Assembly (NCBI RefSeq): GCF_002927045.1
Contig: NZ_PRDW01000009.1
Coordinates: forward strand, 1 to 64,000
Length of the DNA stretch: 64,000 bases
Reading direction: 5' to 3'
From: Mycetohabitans endofungorum
Lineage (GTDB): Bacteria; Pseudomonadota; Gammaproteobacteria; Burkholderiales; Burkholderiaceae
How positions within the stretch are numbered: position 1 is the stretch's first letter; the number at the start of each line of letters is the position of its first letter. Below are positions 46,631-55,985 of this stretch, in pieces. A program made the translations under genes and the position numbers. The notes beneath the pieces were generated by a model. That model worked only from the letters and a program-made list of their open reading frames with translations, was not told the DNA's origin and made no database searches.

Positions 46631-47959
46631 ATGACTTCATCCGATACTGTCAGCGACCTGTCGAACTTCTGGATGCCGTTCACCGCCAATCGCCAGTTCA
46701 AGGCCGCGCCGCGCCTGCTGACGTCGGCCAAGGGCGTGTACTACACGACCAGCGATGGCCGCGAGGTACTCGATGGCGTGGCCGGCCTGTGGTGCGTGAA
46801 TGCAGGCCACGCGCGCGAGGAGATCGTCTCTGCAATACAGCAATCGGCCGACACGCTCGACTATGCGCCGCCATTTCAAATGGGCCATCCGCTCGCTTTC
46901 CAAGCGGCAGCCAAGGTGGCCCACATCATGCCGGATGGGCTGGACCGCATCTTCTTCACCAACTCGGGGTCGGAGTCAGTCGATACCGCGCTGAAGATTG
47001 CGCTCGCCTACCACCGGGCGCGCGGCGACGGGCAGCGTACCCGGCTGATCGGCCGCGAGCGCGGCTACCACGGAGTCGGTTTCGGCGGCATCTCGGTAGG
47101 CGGCATCGTCGCCAACCGCAAGGCATTCTCCGGTGCGCTGCTGCCCGCGGTCGACCATCTGCCGCACACGCACGATCCGGCAAGGAACGCGTTTTCTCGC
47201 GGACAGCCCGAACATGGCGCGCATCTGGCCGACGAACTCGAGCAGCTGGTCGCTCTGCACGACGCGTCCACGATCGCAGCCGTGATCGTCGAGCCGGTGG
47301 CCGGCTCGACCGGCGTGCTGATTCCGCCAAAGGGCTACCTGCAGCGGCTGCGGGAGATCTGTTCCAAACACGGCATTTTGCTGATCTTCGACGAGGTCAT
47401 CACTGCTTTTGGGCGGCTCGGCCGCGCGACGGCCGCTGAGTTCTTCGGCGTCAAGCCAGACCTGATCACGATGGCCAAGGCGATCAATAACGCCGCCGCG
47501 CCGATGGGCGCGGTAGCGGCGGACAGGAAGATTTACGACACGATCGTGAACGCCGGCGCGCCGGGCGCCATCGAGCTGTTTCATGGCTATACGTATTCGG
47601 CTCATCCGATTGCGGCGGCGGCGGCAGTCGCGACGCAGGACCTATATCAGCGCGAGGGATTGTTTGAGCGGGCGGCAAAGATCGCGCCTTTCTTCGAGAA
47701 TGCGATCCACGCGCTGCACGATGCGCCGTACGTGAAGGATGTGCGCAACCTGGGGTTGGTCGGTGGTGTGGAGCTGAAATCGCGCGACGGCGCATTCGGT
47801 GCACGCGCCTACGAAGCGTTCGCCAAGTGTTTCGAGCTTGGTGTGTTGATCCGCTATACCGGGGATACGCTCGCGTTCTCGCCACCGCTGATCATCTCCG
47901 AACAACAAGTCACGCAAGTCTTTGACACGGTGCGCAACGCGTTGCAGACGCTGAAGTAA
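46631..47959 (+). CDS. Omega-amino acid:pyruvate aminotransferase
   Basis: This 442-residue class III PLP aminotransferase has SGSESVDTALKIA (cofactor phosphate site), VIVEPVAGSTGVLIPPKGYL, the aspartate in LLIFDEVITAFGR and the PLP lysine in DLITMAKAINNAAAPMG. Overall text and length match beta-alanine:pyruvate aminotransferases (BauA type), which can also act on taurine or putrescine-derived amines. AAGGAG precedes the ATG. The adjacent broken gabT is a different family branch, so this enzyme is not its simple duplicate. Confidence 0.85.
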   Translation: MTSSDTVSDLSNFWMPFTANRQFKAAPRLLTSAKGVYYTTSDGREVLDGVAGLWCVNAGHAREEIVSAIQQSADTLDYAPPFQMGHPLAFQAAAKVAHIMPDGLDRIFFTNSGSESVDTALKIALAYHRARGDGQRTRLIGRERGYHGVGFGGISVGGIVANRKAFSGALLPAVDHLPHTHDPARNAFSRGQPEHGAHLADELEQLVALHDASTIAAVIVEPVAGSTGVLIPPKGYLQRLREICSKHGILLIFDEVITAFGRLGRATAAEFFGVKPDLITMAKAINNAAAPMGAVAADRKIYDTIVNAGAPGAIELFHGYTYSAHPIAAAAAVATQDLYQREGLFERAAKIAPFFENAIHALHDAPYVKDVRNLGLVGGVELKSRDGAFGARAYEAFAKCFELGVLIRYTGDTLAFSPPLIISEQQVTQVFDTVRNALQTLK

Positions 47960-48349
47960 CGACCACGCCGGAGCCGCGCATGCGGCCAGCATTTGTTGTT
48001 GCCCGTATGACGGAAACCTGACCACGCTCTCGCTCGATATGATCTTTTCAGCCACTCACCCAATCGCTTCCGACACCACTAGTGCCAAATTGTTGCGTTT
48101 TTCTCGCTCCTCTTTCGCATGCGCGCCAGTCCCGACAGGAGAGCCTCGCTATAGTCTGAAAGTGCCGGACATCCAAAGCCGGCAGAGACGGCAGGGGTCA
48201 ATAGACTGGCCTGTCCGATAACTATTCGCTGTTGCTGCGGCTCGATTGCGACATGCCAACCGACGATTTGACAAGATCTATCACTTTCGCGTTATGCCGC
48301 GGATGTGATTGTCCATATAACGAAAACAATGCATCGATATGGGGCAGTC
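47960..48349. other. Upstream region of sigma-54 activator
   Basis: No gene is seen. TTGACA at about 48267-48272 is a good -35 match, but the region 16-19 bases after it has only weak -10 candidates. No -24/-12 sigma-54 promoter was found. Confidence 0.35.
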
Positions 48350-49714
48350 ATGTCGCTATCTAACGGCAGTCAATTCACCATTTCTCGAAGACTCGTCTAC
48401 TGGACACGCAAGCCGTCCCAGGAACTGCAACAACAATTGTCCCGACGCAGCTGGCTCGTGTCGGTCGTCGACGATGGGCATGCCGTCAGGCACGCGCTGC
48501 AGCATGTCGATCAGGCAGGCGGGATCCTCGACCTGAGCACGGTGCCCGACACCGAATTGCTTGATGCGCTGGCGGTCTGCCAGGCGGCATCGGACGTGGC
48601 CTGGATCGGCCTAGTCGAGCCGCGGCAGCTCAGTATCACGGCAGTCAGGGCAGTGCTTCGCGACTATTGTTTCGATTATGTAACGCTTCCCGCGTCGCAG
48701 CAGCGCATAGCCGATGCAGTTGGCCACGCATACGGCATGCTCATGCTACGCGCGCCCCAGGGCCAGTCACGCTCGCGCGAAGGGCGGATGATCGGTACCT
48801 GCGACGCGATGCTGAAGCTGTTCGACAAGATACCGAGGATCGCGCGAACCGACGCGCCGGTGCTCATTTCCGGCGAGTCAGGCACCGGCAAGGAGCTGAC
48901 CGCGATCGCGATCCACGAGCGCTCACCACGTGCCAACCGGCCGTTCGTCGCAATTAACTGTGGGGCGATTCCGCCTCACCTGGTCCAGTCCGAGTTGTTT
49001 GGCTACGCGCGCGGCGCGTTCACCGGAGCGGTGTCGCGCAAGGTTGGCCGGATCGAGACGGCCAATCACGGCACGCTGTTCCTCGATGAGATCGCGGATC
49101 TGCCGCTGGAGAGCCAGACCAGCCTATTGCGCTTCCTGCAAGAGCGCACGATACAGCGTCTGGGCGGGCGTGACACGATCCACGTCGACGTGCGGGTCAT
49201 TTCAGCCACGCACGCGAACCTGGAGGAAGACGTCAACGCCGGGCGCTTCCGCGCCGATCTCTATCATCGGCTGTGCGTGCTGCGCGTGGAGCAGCCCGCG
49301 TTGCGCACGCGCGGCAAAGACATCGAAGTGCTCGCGCAATGTATGTTCGAACGATACAAGTCGGACGCGCCGCACGTGAAGGGCTTTTCCCCGTCGGCCA
49401 TGGTCGCAATGCGTCGCTATCCGTGGCCAGGAAACGTACGCGAATTGATCAACCGAGTACGGCGTGCCTTGGTGATGACTGACGGCACCCTCCTGACGGC
49501 TCACGATCTGGAACTCGAACAGTGGGTGCCGCCGGAGGCCGTGCCGATCATCAAGCCGCCCGTGGTCGTCAATGACCATTTGATCGACCAGGCGCTGAAG
49601 CGGCACCGCGGCCGGCAAACCGAAGCGGCGCGAGAGTTGGGTATTTCCCGCTCCACGCTGTACCGCCGACTGCGCACCCAGCGTCTTGCGGAGATGGCTA
49701 CGGACGCGGGGTGA
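48350..49714 (+). CDS. Sigma-54-dependent transcriptional activator
   Basis: This 454-residue protein has a degenerate receiver-like N-terminal domain (about residues 1-130, lacking an obvious phospho-acceptor), an AAA+ domain with Walker A ISGESGTGKE, the sigma-54 contact loop GAFTGA and Walker B LFLDEIADL, and a C-terminal Fis-type helix-turn-helix (ARELGISRSTLYRRL). The unphosphorylatable receiver resembles the VpsR/BerB group, some of which respond to cyclic di-GMP; that link is a guess. In-frame starts at 48305 (GTG) and 48329 are possible. The target genes are unknown. Confidence 0.85.
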   Translation: MSLSNGSQFTISRRLVYWTRKPSQELQQQLSRRSWLVSVVDDGHAVRHALQHVDQAGGILDLSTVPDTELLDALAVCQAASDVAWIGLVEPRQLSITAVRAVLRDYCFDYVTLPASQQRIADAVGHAYGMLMLRAPQGQSRSREGRMIGTCDAMLKLFDKIPRIARTDAPVLISGESGTGKELTAIAIHERSPRANRPFVAINCGAIPPHLVQSELFGYARGAFTGAVSRKVGRIETANHGTLFLDEIADLPLESQTSLLRFLQERTIQRLGGRDTIHVDVRVISATHANLEEDVNAGRFRADLYHRLCVLRVEQPALRTRGKDIEVLAQCMFERYKSDAPHVKGFSPSAMVAMRRYPWPGNVRELINRVRRALVMTDGTLLTAHDLELEQWVPPEAVPIIKPPVVVNDHLIDQALKRHRGRQTEAARELGISRSTLYRRLRTQRLAEMATDAG

Positions 49715-50372
49715 TCCCAAGCGCAACCGGAGCGGCCCACGCGATGCGACGCTAGAGCGGCAGCGCGTCGGCGCGATGAGCCGGCTCGGTGCCATGGCAT
49801 CGACCGGCTGGGAATACCCAAAACCGGTGCTTCGGTCGTACACTAATTCGCCGAGCGCAAGTATTCGCTGCAAACCGATGATAGCCGCGGGCCTGGGCAG
49901 ATCATTAGCAAGCAAGTAACTCCCCGTCGGTGCATTCAGCACCATACAAGCGCCCGGGTCCGCTTTAACGTATACCTTTTCGCCCCAGTTCGAGCGAAAG
50001 CCGTGCGAGTTTGATAAATCGAGCGCATAGAATGCATCACCTTGATCGACGCGCATCGAACGTCCGCTCGGTCGGCATATCGACAGCCACGCCCCTCGCC
50101 AGCGCCGCCTTCAAAATGCACGTCATCGATCTTGGGTGCTTGTTACCGCCCATGCTCTGGGTTTTAGTATCTACCATGATCAGCCCAAAGGCACAGAGAC
50201 CGGACTCGTCCAAATGTTCGATCAACCAGCAATTTGGGAAGAAATCGGATATAGAGTCAGCCAAGGTAATTTAGCCAAGGGGGAACGCGTTGTCCTCGAA
50301 CGATGGCGGCAAGCCGACGAATGCCGGTGGATAATCTCGAGTGTACGTGGCTCTGAAAGAATGAAAATTCAA
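49715..50372. other. Gene-poor interval, nothing recognised
   Basis: Short frames exist on both strands, including a 90-residue plus-strand frame (50136-50405) and the start of a long minus-strand frame that continues antisense through the sigma-54 gene. None has a ribosome site together with recognisable sequence. Composition becomes more A/T-rich towards 50370. It may hold decayed genes. Confidence 0.4.
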
Positions 50373-51803
50373 TCAATGATCACCGCCGCCCAGCGCCTTA
50401 TATAAAGTCATTCGGTTGTTAAGCCGATTCAAGCGGTTCAGTGCATCGGCGCTCTGCGCGTCGCGCAACCGCTGCTGTTGATCGAGCCACGGCTGTACGC
50501 CGGTCGCGCCGGCGACGAAGCGGGCCCGCGCAAGCGCTTCTGCACGCTGCGCCTGAGCGAGCGACAGCGTGCGCTGTTCGCTTTCTTGTTCGAGCTGCAC
50601 GCGTGCGGACAGCGCGTTCTCGACCTCGCTGAGCGCCGTGTACAGCTGCTGGCGGAAGTTGACGACGGCTTCCTCATATTGTGTCTGCGATACCTTGATC
50701 TGCAGCTGCATCGTGTTCCACTGAATGAACGGCAGCGCGAGCCCGAGGCCGAGCGTGGCGATGGGATTCGACAGCGCACGCTCAAGGCTCATACTTGATG
50801 TGCCAACCGAACTGGTCAGCGTGAGCGACGGGTAGAATTGGGTGCGCGTGATATCAACGTTCGCGAGCAAACCGCGCAATCGGAATTCCGCCGCGCGCAG
50901 GTCTGGACGCCGCGCGAGCAGGTCAGCAGGCAAGCCCGCTGGCACTGCCGGCAACGGCCGGTCTGGCAGCGCAGCGGGTTCGGCGGCCCGCGCTTGCGGC
51001 GGACGGTCAAGCAGGATCGCAAGCGCGTGACGGTTCTCGGTACGCTGCTGAATCCATTGTGTTTGCATCGCGCGCTGCGTGGATAGGTTCTGCTCGGCTT
51101 GCGCGACATCGAGCCCGGAGACCGCGCCGGCCGCATGACGCGCCCGCACCAGCGCGAGCGTGCGCCGCGCATACGCGATGTTTGCATTGCCAAGCGCGAT
51201 CTGCTGGTTCAGATAGCCGATCTGCCAGTACAACGCGGCCGTCGTGCCGATCAATGAGAGCCGTGCTGCGTCGCGGTCGGCCTGTGTCGCGTCGGCTTCC
51301 CAACGCGCCGCATCGCGCTGCGCGGCGAGCTTGCCCCACAGGTCGAGTTCGTAGTTGAGTGAGCCGGATACGCTGCTCGCGCGTAATGTTTGGTGCGAAT
51401 CAAGCGTGCGCGATACGCGGCCGTTGCCGCCGAGCGTCACGGTGGGCGTCAGGTTGGTCGCGACAAGATTGGCCCGCAGCTGTGCACGATAGACGCGGAT
51501 CGCAGCGGCGGCGAGATCGTTATTCACGGCAAGCGCGTCGGCAATCAGCCGATCGAGCACCGGGTCACCGAAGCTGCGCCACCAGTCGGCCGGAATAGGC
51601 GCTGCTGCGCAAGGCTCAGATGGGCTGGAGACAGCGCAGGGATGCGTCTGCGCTGTCGCGCCGCTCGCGTCGTACGCTGTCCAATGGGCAGGCAGGCCTA
51701 CTGTAGGCAACGGCTGGCGGCGCGCGTTCGTGCAACCCGCAAGCAACGCGGCGGCGCAGGCGAGCGCGAGCAGGCGGTGGAAAACGGTCGCAATGCGGAT
51801 CAT
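50373..51803 (-). CDS. Outer membrane efflux lipoprotein, NodT/OprM type
   Basis: This 476-residue TolC-like channel has a lipoprotein signal (LACAAALLAGCTN, Cys24). Two copies of the outer membrane efflux repeat follow, the first with WWRSFGDPVLDRLIADALAVNNDL and the second with RPDLRAAEFRLRGLLANVDI. It forms the exit duct of a tripartite pump. It is the third gene of macA-macB-channel, 12 bases after macB on the same strand. Confidence 0.88.
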   Translation of the reverse strand: MIRIATVFHRLLALACAAALLAGCTNARRQPLPTVGLPAHWTAYDASGATAQTHPCAVSSPSEPCAAAPIPADWWRSFGDPVLDRLIADALAVNNDLAAAAIRVYRAQLRANLVATNLTPTVTLGGNGRVSRTLDSHQTLRASSVSGSLNYELDLWGKLAAQRDAARWEADATQADRDAARLSLIGTTAALYWQIGYLNQQIALGNANIAYARRTLALVRARHAAGAVSGLDVAQAEQNLSTQRAMQTQWIQQRTENRHALAILLDRPPQARAAEPAALPDRPLPAVPAGLPADLLARRPDLRAAEFRLRGLLANVDITRTQFYPSLTLTSSVGTSSMSLERALSNPIATLGLGLALPFIQWNTMQLQIKVSQTQYEEAVVNFRQQLYTALSEVENALSARVQLEQESEQRTLSLAQAQRAEALARARFVAGATGVQPWLDQQQRLRDAQSADALNRLNRLNNRMTLYKALGGGDH

Positions 51804-51815
51804 GATGGCGTCACC

Positions 51816-53918
51816 TCAATCGCGCGCGAGCGCATCGATCGGATCGAGCCGTGCAGCGTTGCGAGCGGGCATGAAACCGAAAATGATGCCGATCAGCGTC
51901 GAACACAAGAACGCGGTGACAATGGAGGCGGCAGAAAACACCATTTTCCATTGGGCGACAAATAGCGGGAAGATAAAACTCGTGCCAAACGACAACACGA
52001 TGCCAATTGCACCGCCCATCAGGCATACCACGACCGCTTCGATAAGGAACTGCTGCATGATATCGCTCTGCCGTGCGCCGACGGCCATCCGGATGCCGAT
52101 TTCGCGCGTTCGCTCGATCACCGACACGAGCATGATATTCATCACGCCAATCCCGCCGACCACGAGTGAGATCACCGCGATCAGCGACAGCAACAGTGTC
52201 AGCATTTGGCCGGTCTTTTCAGCCGTTTTAACCACGTTATCCACGTTGTAGGTGAAAAAGTCCTTGCGGCCGTGGCGCTGCGTCATCAGCTTCACAAGAT
52301 TGTTCTCGGCTGCCGTGCTCGGCTGTCCATCGCGTACCCGCACCGTGATGCTGTCAAAATGGCGCTGACCAAACAGCCGGCCGCTCGCTGTCGTGTAGGG
52401 CACCCATACGTTGAGGTTCTTCATCTCACCGAACGCGCTCTTCTTGTCCGCCGTCACACCGATCACCACACACGGCAGGTTGCCGATGAGCACCACCTCG
52501 CCGAGTGGATTCGAGTTTGCGCCGAACAACTTGCGACGTGTGTTCTGGTCGATCACCACCACTTGCGCCTGACGGCGTACATCGTCAGGACCGAAACCCA
52601 TCCCTTGGGTGAAGCGTATCCCCCGTACCTGGAAGTAATGCTCGCCGATACCGCTCACAAGCGCGTTGATGTCGATGTTTCGATAGCGTAGCAACAGGCT
52701 GCGCGACGTCTCGGGTGTCACGCTGTCAAGATAGGACTGCTCGGCGAGTGCGGCCACGTCAACGGGCACGAGCGTTTCAATCATGCTCGCCTGGTTGTCA
52801 CCCCAGTCGCGGCCCGGGAAGATGCTGATCGTGCTTGTGCCAATGCTGGCGATCTCATCAAGTATGTAGCGCTTCGCGCCTTCGCCAATCGCGACAATTG
52901 ATACAACCGACGTGATACCAATGATAATACCGAGCATCGTCAGACCCGTGCGCAGCCGATGCGACATGAGCGCGAGCCATGCCATCCGAAATGCCTCGGC
53001 AAAGCGTCCAGCGCTCGCCGGCCAGAGGCGCGCACGTAGTGCAGGCGTGGCAGCCCGCGTGTCCACCGCGGAAACGGGTGTGCCGCATGCGACTGGTGCG
53101 TTTGCCTGTGCAGCTGCGTGGTCGATAACAGCAAACGATGTGTCGGCGCAGGCGGATGCGGCCAATGCAGCGTCGGTGGCGACCGTGTCCGCGGCCGAAA
53201 CGCCGACATCGGCCGCCGGGCATGGCGTGTTCGTTCGGTCCGCGACGATCTTGCCGTCGCGGATCTCGATGATCCGGCGCGCGTGCGCGGCGACATGCTC
53301 ATCGTGCGTGACGATGATCACCGTATGGCCGAGCGCGTTCAGCTCACGCAGAAGCCGGATCACCTCCTGACCACTCTTTGAATCAAGTGCCCCTGTCGGC
53401 TCATCGGCAAGAATCACTTCGCCGCCGTTCATCAGCGCGCGTGCGATGCTGACGCGCTGCTGCTGTCCGCCGGATAGCTGGTTCGGGCGGTGCTCGGCGC
53501 GCTGCGCGAGCCCGAGTCGTGCTAACAGATGCTTAGCGCGCGCTCGCCGCGCAGTCTGCGCGCTGCCCGCATAGATTGCCGGCATTTCGACGTTCGCCGC
53601 CGCGCTCAGGTGCGGCAGCAGGTGATAGCGCTGGAAAATGAAGCCGAAGCGCTCGCGCCGCAGTTGTGCAAGTTCGTCCCCGTCGAGTTCGCGTGTCTCG
53701 CGGCCATCGACCCGGTAGCTGCCGGCGCTCGGATGATCTAGGCAGCCCAGAATATTCATCAGCGTCGACTTGCCGGAGCCTGACGCGCCGATGATCGCAA
53801 CGATCTCTCCCGCGCCGATCGACAGGTTGACGTCCTTCAGCACGACCACATCCCGGTCGCCGGCAGGAAAGTGCCGCGTGACGTCGATGAGCTGCAGTAG
53901 CGGTCGGGGCATCGTCAA
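51816..53918 (-). CDS. macB: MacB-type ABC exporter (ATPase plus FtsX-like permease)
   Basis: This is a 700-residue protein. The N-terminal ATPase has Walker [14 protein letters not shown], signature [15 protein letters not shown] and Walker [13 protein letters not shown]. The membrane part has one segment before a large periplasmic domain (about residues 360-570) and three at the C-terminus, as in MacB. A variable Ala/Thr-rich linker of about 80 residues (230-310) makes it longer than the E. coli protein. It powers export of macrolides, peptides or siderophores from the periplasm. Its ATG overlaps the macA stop. Confidence 0.9.
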   Translation of the reverse strand: MTMPRPLLQLIDVTRHFPAGDRDVVVLKDVNLSIGAGEIVAIIGASGSGKSTLMNILGCLDHPSAGSYRVDGRETRELDGDELAQLRRERFGFIFQRYHLLPHLSAAANVEMPAIYAGSAQTARRARAKHLLARLGLAQRAEHRPNQLSGGQQQRVSIARALMNGGEVILADEPTGALDSKSGQEVIRLLRELNALGHTVIIVTHDEHVAAHARRIIEIRDGKIVADRTNTPCPAADVGVSAADTVATDAALAASACADTSFAVIDHAAAQANAPVACGTPVSAVDTRAATPALRARLWPASAGRFAEAFRMAWLALMSHRLRTGLTMLGIIIGITSVVSIVAIGEGAKRYILDEIASIGTSTISIFPGRDWGDNQASMIETLVPVDVAALAEQSYLDSVTPETSRSLLLRYRNIDINALVSGIGEHYFQVRGIRFTQGMGFGPDDVRRQAQVVVIDQNTRRKLFGANSNPLGEVVLIGNLPCVVIGVTADKKSAFGEMKNLNVWVPYTTASGRLFGQRHFDSITVRVRDGQPSTAAENNLVKLMTQRHGRKDFFTYNVDNVVKTAEKTGQMLTLLLSLIAVISLVVGGIGVMNIMLVSVIERTREIGIRMAVGARQSDIMQQFLIEAVVVCLMGGAIGIVLSFGTSFIFPLFVAQWKMVFSAASIVTAFLCSTLIGIIFGFMPARNAARLDPIDALARD

Positions 53919-55087
53919 GGTGCCGAGCTAGTGAAAGCGTCGGACGCGTCGCCGATCACGACGCGTTCGCCGGTCTTGAGTCCGTCTCGGACCTCGACCT
54001 TGACGTTATTGTTCAGTCCAGTGCTGACTTGGCGCGTGACGATCCTGCCATCGGCGCCGAGCACGCGCACTGCGTACCGCCCATCCGGCGCCTTCGCGCC
54101 GAGCGCGGAGACCGGGATACTGATCACTTGCCGCGCGACGCCAAGCAGCACGCTGACCTGCGCAGTCATCGAGATGCGCAGCCGGTGACCGGGATTCGGC
54201 ACTTCGAACAACGCGTTGTAGAACACAGCGGTATTGAGCTTGGGCGAGCCACCGAGCGAATTTTGTTGCGTATCAAGGAAATTCTGCGGCGCGGGCTCGA
54301 TCGCGCGCAACTTGCCATAATAGCGTTTGTCCGGTTCGCCGAGTATCGTGAAGTATGCGGTCTGGCCTGGGTGCAAGCGAATCACGTCAGCTTCCGATAC
54401 CTGTGCCTTCACCGTCATCGTGTCAAGGTCGGCGAGCTTCAGGATCACCGGTGCCTGCTGCTGCGCGATCACAGTCTGGCCTTCCTGCGTAACAATCGCG
54501 ACCACTTCGCCATCCATCGGCGCGACGATTCGCGTGTAGCCGAGGTTGGCCCGTGCGGTCTCGGTCTGAATGCGGGCCGAGCGGATCTGCGCGTCGAGGG
54601 ACGCGAGATTTGCACGCTGCACATTGAGCGCCGCTCTCGCCACTTCGCAATCCCGCCGCGAGGTCGCATCATCCCGCAGCATTTGCTGCTGGCGGCGGAA
54701 TTCGAGTTCGACCTGCACAAGCTGCGCAGCCGTTGCACGTCTCTGCGCAACGAGGTTCTGCTCGTTGGTTTCCGCCTGACGCAGCGCGTTCTGCAAGAGA
54801 ACCGGGTCGATCTGCGCGAGCCATTGTCCCGTCTTGACCTTGTCACCGAGCTCGACCTTCAGCGACTTGAGCTGGCCAGAGACCTGTGCGCCGACATCAA
54901 CCTGCTTGAATGCCTGTAGCGTGCCCGTCGCGAGCACCGCGTTCTCGAGATCGCCGCGTTCGACATTCGCGGTCAAGTAATGCGGATGCTTGTCTCGAGA
55001 AAAGACATGTAGTGAGAGCGCGACAATCAGAACGACAGCGATAACGCTAGTTATCGCAGCACGCCAACGACGGAAAGTCCTCTTCAT
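53915..55087 (-). CDS. macA: MacA-type periplasmic adaptor
   Basis: This 390-residue membrane fusion protein has one N-terminal membrane segment (about residues 12-27), a biotinyl-lipoyl-like half (LQAFKQVDVGAQVSGQLKSL), a long alpha-helical hairpin (about 95-170) and a beta-barrel ending in VISIPVSALGAKAPDG. It links MacB to the outer membrane channel. It is the first gene of the exporter operon and divergent from the lasso precursor genes 350 bases away. PvdRT-OpmQ of pseudomonads has the same order and is a possible functional analogue. Confidence 0.88.
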   Translation of the reverse strand: MKRTFRRWRAAITSVIAVVLIVALSLHVFSRDKHPHYLTANVERGDLENAVLATGTLQAFKQVDVGAQVSGQLKSLKVELGDKVKTGQWLAQIDPVLLQNALRQAETNEQNLVAQRRATAAQLVQVELEFRRQQQMLRDDATSRRDCEVARAALNVQRANLASLDAQIRSARIQTETARANLGYTRIVAPMDGEVVAIVTQEGQTVIAQQQAPVILKLADLDTMTVKAQVSEADVIRLHPGQTAYFTILGEPDKRYYGKLRAIEPAPQNFLDTQQNSLGGSPKLNTAVFYNALFEVPNPGHRLRISMTAQVSVLLGVARQVISIPVSALGAKAPDGRYAVRVLGADGRIVTRQVSTGLNNNVKVEVRDGLKTGERVVIGDASDAFTSSAP

Positions 55088-55314
55088 GAATGGCAGAGTA
55101 GTTAGAGCAAATGCAAGCGCATAGAGGCAACCAAAAGCGAACCATGATACCGAAAAATATCCGACGCTATCTTTTCAAGGTGTTGCACCTTCACTGCATT
55201 GCGGCATGCAGTATCGATGTGATGCGATACACGCAACAATACTTTCATTTTTCGCACTTACCTCACAGACCAATGAACAATCCCAATGGGAATGACAAAA
55301 TTTCACCCGCCCTC
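55088..55314. other. Divergent region between macA and lasso genes
   Basis: No gene is seen. The stretch is A/T-rich compared with the flanking exporter genes. GTATCG (55211-55216) and CGATAC (55225-55230) form a small inverted repeat that might be an operator. Confidence 0.35.
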
Positions 55315-55342
55315 TTGCAAAATCTCATTTCTTTACTACACT
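55315..55342 (+). promoter_or_regulatory. Promoter of first lasso precursor
   Basis: TTGCAA (55315-55320) and TACACT (55337-55342) are 16 bases apart, 94 bases before the first precursor ATG. The -10 element recurs in the duplicated second unit (55584-55589), there with TTGGCC 18 bases upstream (55560-55565), so each precursor may have its own promoter. Confidence 0.55.
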
Positions 55343-55349
55343 AGTACTA

Positions 55350-55411
55350 CCTATGTTGATTTTAACGACATAGGATTAGCCGCTTGCCTACTCGGATAGC
55401 GGCTTTCTTTT
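55350..55411 (+). promoter_or_regulatory. Structured leader with terminator-like hairpin, copy 1
   Basis: Between promoter and precursor there are two inverted repeats: CCTATGT (55350-55356) with ACATAGG (55368-55374), and AGCCGCT (55378-55384) with AGCGGCT (55398-55404) followed by TTCTTTT. The second looks like an intrinsic terminator placed inside the leader. Both elements recur ahead of the second precursor. Confidence 0.55.
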
Positions 55412-55435
55412 AACTACGGGATCAAGGAGATTCTC

Positions 55436-55576
55436 ATGAATAAGCAACAAGGCGTGACGCATGAAGTGTCGGACTTCCTGTTGGATGATGAATCGCTGAT
55501 GGAACTGTGCGCTTCGGAATCGACGCTGGGCGGTTCGGGAAAATACCGAGAAGCAGGCGTTGGCCGCTTCATGTAA
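55436..55576 (+). CDS. Lasso peptide precursor with 15-residue core
   Basis: This is a 46-residue precursor. The 31-residue leader ends in ESTL, with the conserved Thr at the penultimate leader position. The predicted core is GGSGKYREAGVGRFM: Gly1 would form an isopeptide bond with the side chain of Glu8, giving an 8-residue ring and a 7-residue tail. AAGGAG precedes the ATG by 6 bases. Leader and core match the known rules for lasso substrates, and the modification genes follow. A 15-residue lasso peptide, mycetohabin-15, is reported from Mycetohabitans; I believe this is the same family but cannot check identity. The gene is too short to be found by usual length cut-offs. Confidence 0.88.
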   Translation: MNKQQGVTHEVSDFLLDDESLMELCASESTLGGSGKYREAGVGRFM

Positions 55577-55612
55577 TTCCTACTACACTGATCCTGCCCA
55601 TGTTGGCTATGA

Positions 55613-55662
55613 ACGACATAGGCTGATCAGCCGCTTGCCTACTCGGATAGCGGTTTTCTTTC
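55613..55662 (+). promoter_or_regulatory. Structured leader with terminator-like hairpin, copy 2
   Basis: This is the duplicate of the first leader. AGCCGCT (55629-55635) pairs with AGCGGTT (55649-55655, one G-U pair), followed by TTCTTT; the loop tgcctactcggat is identical in both copies. The short repeat upstream (ACATAGG at its right arm) is retained with one change in its left arm. Confidence 0.5.
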
Positions 55663-55686
55663 AACTACGGAATCAAGGAGATTCTC

Positions 55687-55830
55687 ATGAATAAGCAACA
55701 AGACGTGACGCATGAAGTGTCGGACTTCCTGTTGGATGATGAATCGCTGATGGAACTGTGCGCTTCGGAATCGACGCTAGGCGGCCGGGGGACGTACCGA
55801 GAAGCGGGCATTGGCCGCTTCGATGCGTAA
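55687..55830 (+). CDS. Lasso peptide precursor with 16-residue core
   Basis: This is a 47-residue precursor. Its leader differs from that of the first precursor by one residue (Asp6 for Gly6). The predicted core is GGRGTYREAGIGRFDA with Gly1 and Glu8 in ring-forming positions; changes fall at positions 3, 5, 11 and the C-terminal end. The whole unit of leader RNA plus gene is a tandem duplication of about 245 bases. Length and style match mycetohabin-16. The same AAGGAG site precedes the ATG. The matured peptide would have an 8-residue ring and 8-residue tail. Confidence 0.88.
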   Translation: MNKQQDVTHEVSDFLLDDESLMELCASESTLGGRGTYREAGIGRFDA

Positions 55831-55850
55831 AGTATAGCTTGATATAAAAC

Positions 55851-55949
55851 AACGCTAAGCAAATACCTTTCCGTACTGCTTCAAATGGTTATCTAAGTTG
55901 CATAAATCTTAGATGTATTGTGAAGCATACTAAGGTTTTGCTTAGCGTT
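55851..55949 (+). promoter_or_regulatory. Long imperfect hairpin between precursors and maturation genes
   Basis: Three nested complementary blocks make a nearly continuous stem. The outer pair is 55851-55869 with 55932-55949 (one bulge). The middle pair is TGCTTCA (55877-55883) with TGAAGCA (55921-55927). The inner pair is ATCTAAG (55891-55897) with CTTAGAT (55908-55914). It lies between the second precursor stop and the next start codon. It could lower read-through or stabilise precursor mRNA. Confidence 0.65.
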
Positions 55950-55985
55950 TCCCTGTAGTCACGATACAGAACAATCATACAAAAA

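Noticed and set aside
49202-50056. 285-codon minus-strand frame
   Set aside because: Most of it is antisense to the sigma-54 activator's conserved AAA+ and Fis domains; the part outside has no recognisable sequence or ribosome site.
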